DNA of 17,759 nt from CAYJPV01 sp964396055 (lineage in GTDB: Bacteria > Acidobacteriota > Vicinamibacteria > Vicinamibacterales > JAKQTR01), in assembly GCA_964396055.1 (NCBI GenBank), contig CAYNDV010000094.1, forward strand, positions 1-17,759, read 5' to 3'. This document shows positions 7,480 to 15,066 of the stretch, one piece after another. How positions within the stretch are numbered: the first letter of the stretch is position 1; each line of letters begins with the position of its first letter. The position numbers and the translations under genes are program-made. The notes under the pieces are model-generated. The model ran no database searches. It was not told the origin of the DNA and saw only the letters and a list, made by a program, of their open reading frames with translations.

Positions 7480-8689
7480 CCACCCACCCCGACGCCCAGG
7501 CCCACTGGAAGTTGTAGCCACCCAGCCACCCGGTGACATCGACGACCTCCCCGACGAAGTACAGCCCCGGCACCTTCACCGCCTCCATCGTCTGTGAGGA
7601 CAGTTCGTGCGTGTCGACGCCACCGAGCGTGACCTCGGCCTTGTCGAACCCGAGGGTGCCTGCGGGCACGAAGGTCCACGACCGGATGTGCCGCTCGATG
7701 TCCGCGAGCGTGGTGTTGGAGAGGTCGGTGGTCCACGTCGGCCACGCGCGTGCGGCGCACCAGTGGTGGGCGAGGCGGCGGGGAAGCCAGGCCGACAGGG
7801 CCGTCGCCAGTGCCTGGCGGGTCCGGCGGGCGTCAGCAAGCGCCCCCGCCACGTCCTGGCCGGGAGCGAGGTCGAGCGACACCTCTGCGGGCCGACCGGA
7901 GGCGGCCGAGACCTGCTGCCAGTAGCTGGACACCTGGAGGATAGCCGGCCCCGATAACGCCCGATGGGTCACCAGCGCGCGGTCGAGGAACCGCGGGGTG
8001 CGTGGTGCGCCGGGGCAGCGGGCCTCGCAGTCGAAGGCCACTCCGGCGAGTGGCGCCAGCGGCCCGAACACGGCGGGTTCGAGCGTGAGCGGCACGAGTG
8101 CCGGCCTGGGCTCGACAAGCCGAAGGCCGAAGCGGCGGGCCACGTCGTAGCCGAACGGCGTGGCGCCGATCCGGGGGCACGCCAGGCCGCCGGTGGCGAT
8201 GACGACGGAACGGCAGGAGAAGGTGCCCGCCGTCGTGGCCACGGAGAAACGGGTAGTGGTATGGGAGGGGAGTTGCCCGGATGTCGCCTCCAGGCCGTCG
8301 ACTCGACCCGGCACCATCCAGCGCACGCCGGCGCGGTCGGCCTCGTCGACGAGGACGCGGGTCACGTCCTCGGCCGAGCGCCGGCAGAACAACTGTCCGT
8401 GGTCCCGTTCGTCGTAGGGCACGCCATGGCGATCGAGCAGCGCCACGAAATCGGCGGGCGTGTATCGTGCGAGAGCGGATCGCGGGAAGTGGCGGTTGGC
8501 GCAGATGTAGTGGCCGGCGTCTGCCGCCCGGTTGGTGAAGTTGCAGCGGCCGCCGCCCGAGATGCGGATGCGCTCGCCGAGACGACGCCAGTGGTCGACG
8601 ACGAGGACCCGGCGGCCGCGCCGGGCGGCCCCGGCGGCTGCCATCAGGCCTGCGGCGCCGCCACCGATGACAACAACATCGAGATCCAC
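7463..8689 (-). CDS. FAD-dependent oxidoreductase, BaiN/HI0933-like flavoprotein
   Basis: 408-residue cytoplasmic flavoprotein of the HI0933/BaiN family (often annotated NAD(P)/FAD-dependent oxidoreductase or aminoacetone oxidase family). The N-terminus carries the Rossmann dinucleotide motif VVVIGGGAAGLMAA (residues 5-18), then the family signature SGGGRCNFTN (44-53), an ATGG segment ending the FAD domain (VVIATGGLACP), and the diagnostic C-terminal WLGGYNFQWAWASG that closes over FAD. Length is normal for the family, whose physiological substrates are mostly unknown. I place the start at GTG 8689, immediately before the Rossmann strand; the open frame reaches 8977 but overlaps the upstream gene there. 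A Shine-Dalgarno match is weak. It lies 26 nt after the zinc-ribbon gene on the same strand, so the two probably form one operon. Confidence 0.9.
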   Translation of the reverse strand: MDLDVVVIGGGAAGLMAAAGAARRGRRVLVVDHWRRLGERIRISGGGRCNFTNRAADAGHYICANRHFPRSALARYTPADFVALLDRHGVPYDERDHGQLFCRRSAEDVTRVLVDEADRAGVRWMVPGRVDGLEATSGQLPSHTTTRFSVATTAGTFSCRSVVIATGGLACPRIGATPFGYDVARRFGLRLVEPRPALVPLTLEPAVFGPLAPLAGVAFDCEARCPGAPRTPRFLDRALVTHRALSGPAILQVSSYWQQVSAASGRPAEVSLDLAPGQDVAGALADARRTRQALATALSAWLPRRLAHHWCAARAWPTWTTDLSNTTLADIERHIRSWTFVPAGTLGFDKAEVTLGGVDTHELSSQTMEAVKVPGLYFVGEVVDVTGWLGGYNFQWAWASGWVAGQYA

Positions 8690-8715
8690 GGTGTCAGGCC
8701 GGCGCGTCCTGGCCG

Positions 8716-9324
8716 TCAGTCGCCTGCGCCCTTGAACTGGTCGCGTTCGTCCGCGAACAGGACGTTGAAGCTCGTGAGCGATCCGTAGCAGCCCGTCACG
8801 TAGGCCTGCAGCTTCACCTTGACGTCCTCGGGCAGATCCATGCCGTTGACCTGCTGCTCCAGGGTGCGGAGCCGGTTGCGGATCATCACGATCTTGTGGA
8901 ACAGCGTGTCGATGGGCCAGGCCTTCTCCTGGAGCGACGGGTTGGCGGGCTTCAGGACGAGCGTGCCGCCGCGCCACTTCTCGGCCGGAACGGCGGGGGT
9001 GAGGCCCGTCTCTTCGCGAATGACGCGCCGCAGGAGCAACTCGAGATCGACGCCGGGAGACACGGTCGCCGGCGGGGCCACGCGTTCGCGGTCCGAGACC
9101 GGGGGCAGCGGCGCCCCCGTCGGACGCGTCGGGCGTGGCGGCGCGGTCTCGTCGGCGTCGGACACCGTCACATTGCCGCGGAAGTTGTGCTGGCTGCCGC
9201 AGTAGTCACACTGCACGCGCACCGGGCGGCCGCCGGCGTCCGCCGCGATGACGGTGTGGAGGCGGTCGATCTTGCACGCGCGGCACAGGTCCTCGACCGT
9301 GTCCCCGGCCCGGTAGCTTCGCAT
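8716..9324 (-). CDS. Zinc-ribbon protein of unknown function
   Basis: 202-residue protein I do not recognise as a named family. The N-terminus has two CxxC pairs, C14-C17 (CRAC) and C39-C42 (CDYC), separated by 21 residues, which would form one zinc ribbon. A Pro-, Thr- and Arg-rich, probably disordered stretch follows (about 55-90). The C-terminal part (about 92-202) is helical and contains LLLRRVIREETGL, then FHKIVMIRNRLRTLEQQVNG, which could form a coiled coil, then a GCYGSLTSFNVLF segment. No signal peptide or membrane segment is visible. ATG at 9324. A promoter with TTGGCA and TATGCT 18 nt apart lies upstream (9389-9418). It precedes the BaiN-like flavoprotein in an apparent operon; the pairing is the only functional hint. 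Confidence 0.8.
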   Translation of the reverse strand: MRSYRAGDTVEDLCRACKIDRLHTVIAADAGGRPVRVQCDYCGSQHNFRGNVTVSDADETAPPRPTRPTGAPLPPVSDRERVAPPATVSPGVDLELLLRRVIREETGLTPAVPAEKWRGGTLVLKPANPSLQEKAWPIDTLFHKIVMIRNRLRTLEQQVNGMDLPEDVKVKLQAYVTGCYGSLTSFNVLFADERDQFKGAGD

Positions 9325-9388
9325 GGCAGGCACCGTCAGCGGGAGTCGGGAGGCCGCACCGTGCGGATCGCGCGCCCGCGCGCGGAAC

Positions 9389-9418
9389 AGCATAGCGGGA
9401 ACGGCACCGGGGTGCCAA
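9389..9418 (-). promoter_or_regulatory. Sigma-70-like promoter for the zinc-ribbon/flavoprotein operon
   Basis: On the minus strand, TTGGCA (9413-9418; 5 of 6 match to TTGACA) is followed after 18 nt by TATGCT (9389-9394; 4 of 6 match to TATAAT). The start codon is 64 nt downstream. This is one of the best-formed promoters in the window. Confidence 0.5.
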
Positions 9419-9444
9419 TGGGCAACCCCGGGGCGTACAGGGCA

Positions 9445-9478
9445 ACGGCCCGGGAGGCGCGTTGCCTCGCCGGGCCGT
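9445..9478 (-). terminator. Terminator-like hairpin after the beta-helix gene
   Basis: Arms 9445-9458 and 9464-9478 pair over 14 bp with one bulged G (9469) and a 5-nt loop (9459-9463). It lies 40 nt beyond the minus-strand stop of the beta-helix gene and upstream of the zinc-ribbon gene's promoter. GC-rich, without a U-tract. Confidence 0.55.
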
Positions 9479-9517
9479 GCCCCAGGCCCCTGGACCCGGG
9501 GGAGGTGCGCCGCCCGC

Positions 9518-11422
9518 CTACGGCGCGATGATGGGCGTGACCCGCACGCTGTCGAACCAGGCAATGCCGGTCTTGCGGCTGTAGGTCGTAATGACCCGCG
9601 CCGACGAATAGGCCTTCGGGGCGGTCACGTTGATCTGGATGGTCTCCCAGTCGTGTGTGCCGCGGGTGAAGTTGATGTGGAAGTTGCTGATGGTGCCGTC
9701 AGTGTTGTAGAAGCGGAGCGTCGCCCGGTAGTAGCCGCCCTTGGGGGCAACGTCCTCGGCGCGGCTGGCCGCGGCGAACTCGAACTCGTCGCCGGCTGCA
9801 CCGGCGGGCAGTTCCTGCCAGAAGTTGCTCCGGTTGCCGTAGCCCGTCAGTTGCAGCGAGCAGGCACCCTCGTCGGCCGTCGTGCAGTCGATGCCCCGCC
9901 GCCCCGCCCGGACGTTGTTCGACCACTCGTCGTCGTCGGATTCGAAGCTGGGATTCTCGACGAGATTCACGTCCGGAGCGCCGTCGCCCACCTCGACGGA
10001 GCCGATGTCGATGGCGGGGCCCACGATGCGGGCTTCGCCGCGCTGGTCGGTCGCCGGGGGTTTGGCAACCGCCGGGTCGCCCGCATCGATCACCGGGCTG
10101 CTCTCGTTCGGCACGTGCGTGAGCGTCGGCCCGCCATTGTCGCCAAGCGGGCCGAGGTTGGCGGAGACGGCGAAGATGTTCCCGCCCAGATCGTCGATCG
10201 TGGCCGAGCCGACGTTCTCAATGAGCGTGTAGGTGGCGTCGAACGTGCCGCCACCCGACACGTCCTCGTCGTCCACAGGCAGCGTCGGCTTCGTCGGAGC
10301 CGCCGACGTGTTGTCCGACACGATCGTATGGTTGAGCGAAATGGTGCCCGAGTACAGGTAGATGCCGCCGCCGGGGCCGCCGGCCGCGTTGTTGACGATG
10401 GTCGAGTGGCTGATCGCCAGGTAGTTCCCGCCGGCATCGTACAGGTAGATGCCCCCGCCGGCACCGGTGGCACTGTTGCCGGAGATCGTGGAGTTCTGAA
10501 TCGTCATCGGCGTATCGACGCCGTAGAGATAGATGCCGCCGCCGGCTGCGGCGTTGTTGCCGCTGATCGTGCTGTTCGTGATGTGCAGCCCGCCGTCGTC
10601 GAACGAGTAGAGGTAGATGCCCCCGCCGGTGCCCGTCGCCGTGTTGCCCGTGATCGAGCAGTTGTCGATGGTCACGTCCGCGTCGGGGTCGTAGAGGTAG
10701 ATCCCGCCGCCCTTGCCACTGGCTGTGTTGCTGGCGATGGTCGTGTTCTGGAACAGCGTCGTCGGGCCCGTGTCCTCGATGTAGACGCCGCCACCGTTGC
10801 CGCCGGCCGAGTTGCCTGAAATGACCGAATTGGTGACGGTCAGATCCATGTTGAAGCCGTCAGCCCAGAGGCCCCCGCCGTCGCCGGTGGCGGCATTGCC
10901 GGTGATGCTGACGCCGTCCAGCGTCACGTCTTCGTCGTTGACCAGGATGCCCCCGCCGCGGTCCGCGCTGCCACCGGTGATGGTCAGGCCCGAAATCGTC
11001 ACCACCGAGTTCTCGGTGGGGCTGTAGATCGACAGCACCCGCGACGCGCCGTCGGCGTCGATCGTCAGTTCGGCCAGACCCGGACCGGTGATCGTGACCG
11101 ATTCGGCGATCGTGAGTTCACCGCTGGACAGCGTGATGGTACCCGTGACGCCCGCGTCGAACAGGATGGTGTCGGCCCCCGGTGTCGTGTTGGCGTCGAG
11201 GATGGCCTGGCGGAGGCTGCCCGCCCCGGCGTCGTTCGTGTTGGTGACCGTGAAGTCGGCGGCGTCGGCAGGCTGAACACTCGCCAGCACACCTCCTACG
11301 GCCAGGGCCGCGCCCGCAGCCACGCGGCCCACCCGGGCCTTGTTGCGGGTCCTCGCCGTCGAGCGCCGCTGCTGCCGGCTCACTGCCTGGATTTGCTTCA
11401 CCTCTGTCTTCTGCTGGGCCAT
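9518..11422 (-). CDS. Secreted right-handed beta-helix protein (choice-of-anchor Q-like) with C-terminal jelly-roll domain
   Basis: 634-residue exported protein. The N-terminus has an unusually long basic region, then a hydrophobic core (about residues 31-48) and a likely signal-peptidase site after ADA (52-54). The mature protein opens with FTVTNTNDAGAGSLRQAILDAN, the typical start of choice-of-anchor-Q/POMP-like surface proteins. About 350 residues of parallel beta-helix follow, with rungs built on the pattern N.TISGN.A.G.GGGIYLY; five exact GGGIYLY copies lie at about residues 235-360. From about residue 486 (NLVENPSFES) a carbohydrate-binding-module-like jelly roll continues to the end. 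No polysaccharide-lyase active site, membrane anchor or sorting motif is evident, so it may be structural or adhesive. SD AGGAG sits 5 nt upstream of ATG 11422; the frame extends to 11527 but lacks such support. Confidence 0.85.
   Translation of the reverse strand: MAQQKTEVKQIQAVSRQQRRSTARTRNKARVGRVAAGAALAVGGVLASVQPADAADFTVTNTNDAGAGSLRQAILDANTTPGADTILFDAGVTGTITLSSGELTIAESVTITGPGLAELTIDADGASRVLSIYSPTENSVVTISGLTITGGSADRGGGILVNDEDVTLDGVSITGNAATGDGGGLWADGFNMDLTVTNSVISGNSAGGNGGGVYIEDTGPTTLFQNTTIASNTASGKGGGIYLYDPDADVTIDNCSITGNTATGTGGGIYLYSFDDGGLHITNSTISGNNAAAGGGIYLYGVDTPMTIQNSTISGNSATGAGGGIYLYDAGGNYLAISHSTIVNNAAGGPGGGIYLYSGTISLNHTIVSDNTSAAPTKPTLPVDDEDVSGGGTFDATYTLIENVGSATIDDLGGNIFAVSANLGPLGDNGGPTLTHVPNESSPVIDAGDPAVAKPPATDQRGEARIVGPAIDIGSVEVGDGAPDVNLVENPSFESDDDEWSNNVRAGRRGIDCTTADEGACSLQLTGYGNRSNFWQELPAGAAGDEFEFAAASRAEDVAPKGGYYRATLRFYNTDGTISNFHINFTRGTHDWETIQINVTAPKAYSSARVITTYSRKTGIAWFDSVRVTPIIAP
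10352..10711 (-). repeat. In-gene repeats with 84-87 bp period encoding GGGIYLY rungs
   Basis: A 21-23 bp unit (gtagaggtagatgccgccgcc and close variants, plus strand) recurs at 10352, 10439, 10523, 10607 and 10691, giving spacings of 87, 84, 84 and 84 bp, all multiples of three. Each encodes the GGGIYLY turn of one beta-helix segment (28-29 residues per repeat). Degenerate flanking copies encode GGGVYIE and GGGLWAD. Confidence 0.85.
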
Positions 11423-11506
11423 AGCGCTCCTTGGTCGGGCGTGCCGCACGCCTGCGGGGAACCGGGGACACGAAATCGATCCGATGATGACGGAATTGTC
11501 GCTCAG

Positions 11507-11535
11507 AAGATACGCCGATCGCGGCACGTCGGCAA
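11507..11535 (-). promoter_or_regulatory. Sigma-70-like promoter for the beta-helix gene
   Basis: On the minus strand, TTGCCG (11530-11535) is followed after exactly 17 nt by TATCTT (11507-11512). The start codon lies 84 nt downstream, with an AGGAG Shine-Dalgarno sequence in front of it. Confidence 0.5.
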
Positions 11536-11561
11536 GCGGATTTTCGGGAGGGAGCCGACGA

Positions 11562-11592
11562 TTGCGGCAGGCGCCGGCCGGCGGGATAGAAT
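11562..11592 (+). promoter_or_regulatory. Candidate promoter for the sulfotransferase fusion gene
   Basis: TTGCGG (11562-11567), a 19-nt spacer, then TAGAAT (11587-11592). The hexamer ends one base before a possible GTG codon at 11593, so if it is a real -10, translation should begin at the downstream ATG 11626. Confidence 0.4.
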
Positions 11593-11625
11593 GTGCCGCT
11601 GGTCCGACCTGTCAGCGGGATATCC

Positions 11626-13719
11626 ATGCAACCACCTCCGTCGCCCAACTCGTCCCCGAACCCTGACGGCGCGGTCTCCGCGCTCCGCGCGATCGACCGG
11701 CCTATCTTCATCGTGTCCTCGCCCCGATCCGGCAGTTCGCTGCTGTTCGAGACGCTGGCGAAGTCGCCGTCAGCCTGGACCATCGGCGGAGAGAGCCATA
11801 CGATTATCGAGAGCATTCCGCTGCTGCACCCTCAGGCCAAGGGGTTCGCGTCCAACGTGCTCGACGAGTCCGACGCCACGCCGGAGGTGGTCGAGCGCCT
11901 CGCGGCGGCGTTCCTGCGGGCCGCGGTGAACAGGGACGGGACGCCGGCGTCGGCGAATCGACTGCCCATCCGCCTGCTCGAGAAGACCCCCAAGAACTCG
12001 TTGCGGGTCCGCTTCCTGAACGCGGCGTTTCCCGGCGCGAGGTTCGTGTATCTGTATCGCGAACCGCGGGAAACGCTCAGCAGCATGCTGGATGCCTGGA
12101 AGTCGAGGCGGTTCGTCACCTACCCGCAACTGCCGGGCTGGCCGGGGCCGCCCTGGTCGTTGCTGCTCGTGCCGGGATGGACGGAACTGGCGGGCGTGCC
12201 GCTGGCCGATCTCGTCGTGGAGCAGTGGGCGACGGCCACCCGGCTTCTGCTCGACGATCTCGACCGACTGGATCCCGACCAGTGGTGTGTCGCCAGCTAC
12301 GATCGCCTGGTGGACGATCCGCAGGGAGAAGTCACGCGGCTATGCCGCTTTCTCGACCTGGACTGGGACCACGAACTGACCGCCCCGCTGCCGCCCGCAA
12401 GGCATACCCTCACGCCGCCGGACCCCGACAAGTGGCGGAAGAACATGCCGGAGTTGGCGCCCTTCCTGCACCTGATGGAGGAAACAGCCGCCCGCGCAAG
12501 GGCGGTCTTCGGCGAGCAGCCACCGCCGCGGCCCAGACGTCGGCCGAAGCCGGCAGAGGCTGCGGGGGAGGGCGGTGCGACGGCGGGCGCCGCGCCGCCT
12601 GCTGTGACGGCACCGGCGCCACGCGGTGGGGCACCAGGCGGGCGCGATGCCACGGGGCCTCCGGCGCAGGAGTCGTTTCGCAGCGTCCACACCGGGAGCC
12701 TGCCTCGCCTCCTGGCCCAGATGGGTTCTTCGCTGCTGGTCTCCACGTATCAGAGCGGCCGCGTGATTGCCGTACGCATGGAGGACGGACGGGTCAACAC
12801 GCACTTCAGGTTCTTCCCCAGCCCGATGGGGATGGCCCTCGGGCCGAACGGCCTGCTGCTGGGTACGCAGCGTGGGGTGTGGCTGTACGAAGACCAGCCC
12901 GCCGTGGCGGCGCAGGTCCCCGGCCCGACGCGTCCCGACGCGTGTTTCCTGCCTCGCTGGTTCCAGGCGACCGGCGACATCCGCGTGCATGAGGTGGCGT
13001 GGTGCGGGGATGAGGCATGGATCGTGAACACGCGGTTCTCGTGCCTGGCCACCCTGAACAGCCGCTTCAGTTTCGTGCCGCGATGGCGGCCCCGCTTCAT
13101 CACCGACTTCGTGGCCGAGGACCGTTGCCATCTCAACGGCCTGTGCGTGATTGATGGCGCCCCGGCGTACGTGACGGCGCTCGGCACCACGGACACGCAC
13201 CAGGGTTGGCGCGAGCGCAAGGCCGACGGCGGCGTGATTATCGACGTGGCGTCGGGCGAATTCGTGGCCCGCGGGCTCTCGATGCCGCACTCGCCGCGCT
13301 GGTATCAGGGCCGGTTGTGGGTGCTGGAATCGGGCAAGGGCGAACTCAACACCGTGGACCTGGCCACGGGCCGGTCCGAAACCGTGGCGCAGGTGCCGGG
13401 CTTCACCCGCGGACTCGCGTTTGCGGGTCCCCTGGCCTTCATCGGGTTGTCCCAGGTGCGCGAGTCGGTCTTCGGCGGCATCCCCCTGGCGCAGCGGATC
13501 ACCGAACGGAACTGCGGCGTCTGGGTCGTCGACACGCGGACGGGCCAGAGCGTCGCCTTCCTGCGCTTCGAGGGCCAGGTGCAGGAGATTTTCGACGTGC
13601 TGCTGTTGCCGGGACTGGTGTTCCCGGAACTCCTCGAACCCGACGATCCGATTGTCGCCGCGTCGTACCGCGTGCCGAACGACGTGCTCGCGGCATGGAA
13701 GCCGGAGACGTCCGGCTGA
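11626..13719 (+). CDS. Sulfotransferase fused to a TIGR03032 (DUF4915)-like C-terminal domain
   Basis: 697-residue two-domain protein. Residues 1 to about 297 form a PAPS-dependent sulfotransferase: 5'-phosphosulfate loop SSPRSGSSLL (31-40), the 3'-phosphate-binding region FVYLYREPRETLSSM (140-154), and a late DKWRKN...L segment that normally contacts the cofactor or substrate. A Pro/Ala/Arg/Gly-rich linker follows (about 298-349). Residues 350-697 resemble TIGR03032/DUF4915, probably a beta-propeller: SSLLVSTYQSGRV, TGDIRVHEVAW, CHLNGLCV, the MPHSPRWYQGRLWVLESGKGEL stretch, and VPGFTRGLAF. The function of that family is unknown. ATG 11626 is preferred to GTG 11593 because of the promoter-like TAGAAT ending at 11592. 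A small stem-loop spans its 3' end, and its stop directly abuts the convergent antiporter stop. The acceptor for sulfation (glycan, lipid or peptide) cannot be told. Confidence 0.88.
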   Translation: MQPPPSPNSSPNPDGAVSALRAIDRPIFIVSSPRSGSSLLFETLAKSPSAWTIGGESHTIIESIPLLHPQAKGFASNVLDESDATPEVVERLAAAFLRAAVNRDGTPASANRLPIRLLEKTPKNSLRVRFLNAAFPGARFVYLYREPRETLSSMLDAWKSRRFVTYPQLPGWPGPPWSLLLVPGWTELAGVPLADLVVEQWATATRLLLDDLDRLDPDQWCVASYDRLVDDPQGEVTRLCRFLDLDWDHELTAPLPPARHTLTPPDPDKWRKNMPELAPFLHLMEETAARARAVFGEQPPPRPRRRPKPAEAAGEGGATAGAAPPAVTAPAPRGGAPGGRDATGPPAQESFRSVHTGSLPRLLAQMGSSLLVSTYQSGRVIAVRMEDGRVNTHFRFFPSPMGMALGPNGLLLGTQRGVWLYEDQPAVAAQVPGPTRPDACFLPRWFQATGDIRVHEVAWCGDEAWIVNTRFSCLATLNSRFSFVPRWRPRFITDFVAEDRCHLNGLCVIDGAPAYVTALGTTDTHQGWRERKADGGVIIDVASGEFVARGLSMPHSPRWYQGRLWVLESGKGELNTVDLATGRSETVAQVPGFTRGLAFAGPLAFIGLSQVRESVFGGIPLAQRITERNCGVWVVDTRTGQSVAFLRFEGQVQEIFDVLLLPGLVFPELLEPDDPIVAASYRVPNDVLAAWKPETSG
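13700..13717 (+). terminator. Small stem-loop overlapping the end of the sulfotransferase fusion gene
   Basis: Perfect 7-bp stem (13700-13706 with 13711-13717) and a GACG tetraloop, ending on the first base of the TGA stop. It is the only hairpin I see at the zero-gap convergent junction and has no U-tract. Confidence 0.3.
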
Positions 13720-14940
13720 TCAGGCCCGTCGCTCCGGCGCCTCGGGCGGCAGGGCCTCCACGCGGCGCGCGTAGGCAGCCATGCCGGGCGTGGCGCTCAT
13801 GCCGTGCGCGAAGATGCTGAGGAGTACCGTGGCCATCACCGCCAGCCGCACGGTCGTTTCTCCCGGGTGCCCGGTGTCGTGCTCGAGGTAGACCAGACCG
13901 AGCACGATTGACGCCAGGCCCCGTGGCCCGAACCAGCCGACAAACGCCACGGTGGCGCGGCTCAGGCCCGTGCCTGCCAGGGCGATGGCCACAGGCAGCA
14001 TCCGCACGACACTCAGGCTGAGAGCGCCGTAGAGCGCGTGCGTCCACGAAAATTGCCCCCAGTCGCGTGCCACCAGCATCCCGAACAGGAAGAAGACCGA
14101 GAGGTTCAACAACTGCCCCCAGTCCTCGGTGAATTCGAGGCTGTGTGCGGTGACGTCGGGGAATCGCACCTGTACCGCGAGCCCGGCGGCGAATGCCGCG
14201 ATGAACATGCTGGCCCCAGCCGCCTCGGACGCCAGGGCGCACGCGGCCGGAATCACGACCACGCCGAACTGCCGCCAGGCGGGCGCCATCCAGCCGCTCC
14301 GCGAGGCCAGTCCCAACAGCCATCCCCCGGCCAGTCCGATACCGCCGCCGATGAGCAGGCCGTAGCCCAGTTGCTCGATGACGAACCGGGCGAGGCTCGC
14401 GTCGTGCTCAGCCGGGGCGCCGGCCGTCACGGCGATGAAGAAGAGCAGGAACGGGACCGACAGGCCGTCGTTGAGGCCCGCCTCGACGTTGAGAGCCTGG
14501 CGGATCTTCAAGGGCACCCGGGGGCTGCTCACGATGATCTGGCCGAGGCCGGCGTCGGTCGGGGCGAGCACGGCGGCCAGGATGCCAGCTTCCCAGACGG
14601 ACAGACCGGGGAAGAGCCCCAGGGCCGCCAGGGCACCCGCACCGAGCGTGAGCAGCATGCCGACGGTCAATAACCGGGTGGGGAGGCTGCGGATGTTGCG
14701 CAAGACCCGGAGATCGGTGCGGCTGGCGTCGGTGAACAGCAGCAGGACGAGCCCGATCTCGGCAATGGTCAGCCAGAGGTCGAGATTGCCTTCCCGGCCT
14801 CTCAGGTCCGGCTGTGTCAGGAGCGCGGCGACCCCGGCCGCCGTGAACAGCATCGGCGCCGTGATGACGGTGCGCTCGAGGCGTGCCGAGACGAGGCTGT
14901 GCGCGAAGATGAGGGCGAGAAACAGCGGGAGCAATTCCAT
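13720..14940 (-). CDS. Cation:proton antiporter (CPA1/NhaP-like)
   Basis: 406-residue inner-membrane protein with about 12 hydrophobic segments, exchanging Na+ or K+ for protons to manage pH and cation balance. Family features include LAAVLAPTDAGLGQIIVSSPRVP (the conserved antiporter segment before the ion-binding helix), then the paired NVEAGLNDG with N157-D158 (an Asn-Asp pair typical of electroneutral CPA1 antiporters rather than the Asp-Asp of CPA2), and GWFGPRGLASIVLG near the C-terminus. There is no long cytoplasmic RCK/TrkA tail, so regulation by nucleotide binding is not suggested. The start at ATG 14940 gives a protein beginning directly with TM1; the frame is open to 16095, but that extension is antisense to the next gene. 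The SD match is weak. Its stop abuts the stop of the convergent fusion gene. A TATGCT hexamer (15009-15014) is a likely -10. Confidence 0.92.
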   Translation of the reverse strand: MELLPLFLALIFAHSLVSARLERTVITAPMLFTAAGVAALLTQPDLRGREGNLDLWLTIAEIGLVLLLFTDASRTDLRVLRNIRSLPTRLLTVGMLLTLGAGALAALGLFPGLSVWEAGILAAVLAPTDAGLGQIIVSSPRVPLKIRQALNVEAGLNDGLSVPFLLFFIAVTAGAPAEHDASLARFVIEQLGYGLLIGGGIGLAGGWLLGLASRSGWMAPAWRQFGVVVIPAACALASEAAGASMFIAAFAAGLAVQVRFPDVTAHSLEFTEDWGQLLNLSVFFLFGMLVARDWGQFSWTHALYGALSLSVVRMLPVAIALAGTGLSRATVAFVGWFGPRGLASIVLGLVYLEHDTGHPGETTVRLAVMATVLLSIFAHGMSATPGMAAYARRVEALPPEAPERRA

Positions 14941-15066
14941 CGAACACCATCTTTCGGCAGGGCGGTGCACCGCTTGGCATCCGGGCGGTGCGGTGAAGGG
15001 CCGGGGACAGCATAACCCACGGCCACGCCCGCCTGTGCTGGAGTAGACTGCGGCGTGCTGCCCGAG
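14941..15066. promoter_or_regulatory. Divergent promoter region, antiporter and glycosyltransferase
   Basis: Short gene-free region between divergent starts. Minus strand: TATGCT at 15009-15014, 68 nt before the antiporter ATG. Plus strand: TAGACT at 15044-15049, just before the glycosyltransferase start. No good -35 is visible for either. The two hexamers are 29 nt apart, so the two polymerase sites would overlap or interfere. Confidence 0.4.

Noticed and set aside
10352..10711. Regularly spaced short repeats resembling a CRISPR array
   Set aside because: The repeats are in frame, imperfect, GC-rich and encode GGGIYLY beta-helix turns; there is no cas gene nearby.
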